Shown: positions 63,701 through 64,000 of the stretch, piece after piece
Position numbering within the stretch: the first letter of the stretch is position 1
Layout: each line of letters begins with the position of its first letter
NCBI GenBank assembly: GCA_050181465.1
Contig: JBFXDD010000027.1
Coordinates: 1-64,000 of the forward strand
DNA: 64,000 nucleotides
Direction of reading: 5' to 3'
Source: JACRLW01 sp050181465
GTDB taxonomy: Bacteria; Planctomycetota; UBA1135; UBA2386
Position numbers and translations under genes: made by a program
The notes under the pieces: generated by a model
What the model saw: the letters and a program-made list of their open reading frames with translations, nothing else
What the model was told of the DNA's origin: nothing
The model's database searches: none

Positions 63701-64000
63701 ATACTCCCGCACGAAGCCGCCGAAGCTCGCGACCTCGGACACACCCTCGACCGCGCTGAGGGGATAGCGCAGATAGTAGTCCTGCAGACTGCGCAGCTCG
63801 GCGAGATCGTGCCGATCGCTGGTCAACGCGTATTGGTAGACCCAACCGACACCGGTGGCGTCCGGTCCCAGGCGCGGCGTGACACCGCTGGGCAAGCGGT
63901 TCGCGGTCGCGCTCAGCGCCTCGAGCACGCGACTGCGCGCCCAATAGATGTCGGTGCCGTCCTCGAAGATCACGTAGAGGAACGACAGCTCGAACATCGA
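60756..64000 (-). CDS. Heavy-metal RND efflux pump (CusA/CzcA family), 5' end outside window
   Basis: A large RND transporter reading leftwards. The visible N-terminal portion starts FELSFLYVIFEDGTDIYWAR, followed by the pore domain (QDVGGSVVERSEQEFMVRSR), DSGVVLIENAHKHLQ, LPIFTLGGESARMF and the large periplasmic domains. The final third has GVDAETGQVMLLYLDSEYED and VATDMIGLLPLLWVTGTGAD, typical of CusA. It exports Cu/Ag or divalent metals by proton antiport. An assembly gap (62688-62787) is flanked by the same 127 bp on both sides. Removing 227 bp restores one open frame (3242 - 227 = 3015 bp from 63997), so the gene itself is very likely intact. Confidence 0.93.
62561..62914. other. False duplication around assembly gap (100 N at 62688-62787)
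   Basis: The 127 bp at 62561-62687 and at 62788-62914 are identical, with exactly 100 N between them. Both sides encode the same piece of the RND pump. This is the signature of two contigs that overlap but were joined by a gap. The duplication shifts the frame (227 is not a multiple of 3) and makes the pump look like two genes. Confidence 0.95.

Overview
This is a high-GC, gene-dense window from a Gram-negative-type bacterium. LpxB, an outer-membrane-factor efflux operon and many secreted or lipoprotein products point that way. The secreted-protein repertoire (NPCBM, FG-GAP/ASPIC-UnbV, carboxypeptidase-regulatory-like domains, DUF6288-like and prenyltransferase-repeat proteins, a right-handed beta-helix protein) and a divergent EF-P suggest Planctomycetota or a related lineage. 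That placement is inference. The sequence is a draft scaffold with two 100-N gaps, and both lie inside genes.

Layout. 1-8 kb: a partial unknown gene, an NPCBM protein, then a chaperone block groEL1 (cut by a gap)-groES-groEL2-dnaJ-grpE plus an FmdB-type zinc ribbon gene. 8-26 kb: housekeeping and secreted genes: a lipoprotein, a carboxypeptidase-regulatory-like protein, a SpoT-type HD hydrolase, a hydroxypyruvate-isomerase-like barrel, an SGNH-like protein, a DUF6288-like protein, trkA, a glutamine amidotransferase, an ABC-2 exporter pair, lpxB-ubiD, an FG-GAP protein, rhodanese and efp. 26.1-35.9 kb: a chromosomal integron with a tyrosine integrase of IntI type (34769-35902) and 16 cassettes, all read leftwards and each ending in an attC site. 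The integrase points the same way as its cassettes, the reverse of the classical layout. attC sites decay with distance from the integrase. Cassettes carry mostly unknown small proteins, a DUF4160/DUF2442 pair, and an antitoxin with a dead ParE toxin. 36-39.5 kb: sparse DNA, a carboxylesterase and decayed nucleotidyltransferase-type genes. 39.5-50.5 kb: an AAA ATPase/TPR/M20 peptidase operon, an ECF sigma factor operon, a prenyltransferase-repeat protein, an FAH-family enzyme, an SDR, signal peptidase I and a thioredoxin-like secreted protein. 50.5-53.7 kb: a beta-helix protein and a ClpX-like ATPase.

53.7-59.4 kb is the most unusual part. An LRR-Roc-COR-TIR protein follows two formylglycine-generating-enzyme (C-type-lectin-fold) proteins. 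Between those two lies a 130-bp template repeat (57909-58038) that matches the C-terminal segments of both. By hand count, 16 of 18 differences from one of them (58470-58599) fall on template adenines. That is the signature of a diversity-generating retroelement. No reverse transcriptase is present in the window, so it must lie elsewhere or be lost. The working model is an NLR-like TIR effector with two hypervariable sensor proteins made variable by mutagenic retrohoming.

59.4-64 kb: a CusA/CzcA-type RND pump and its outer-membrane partner. The pump gene is split artificially by a gap flanked by the same 127 bp on both sides.
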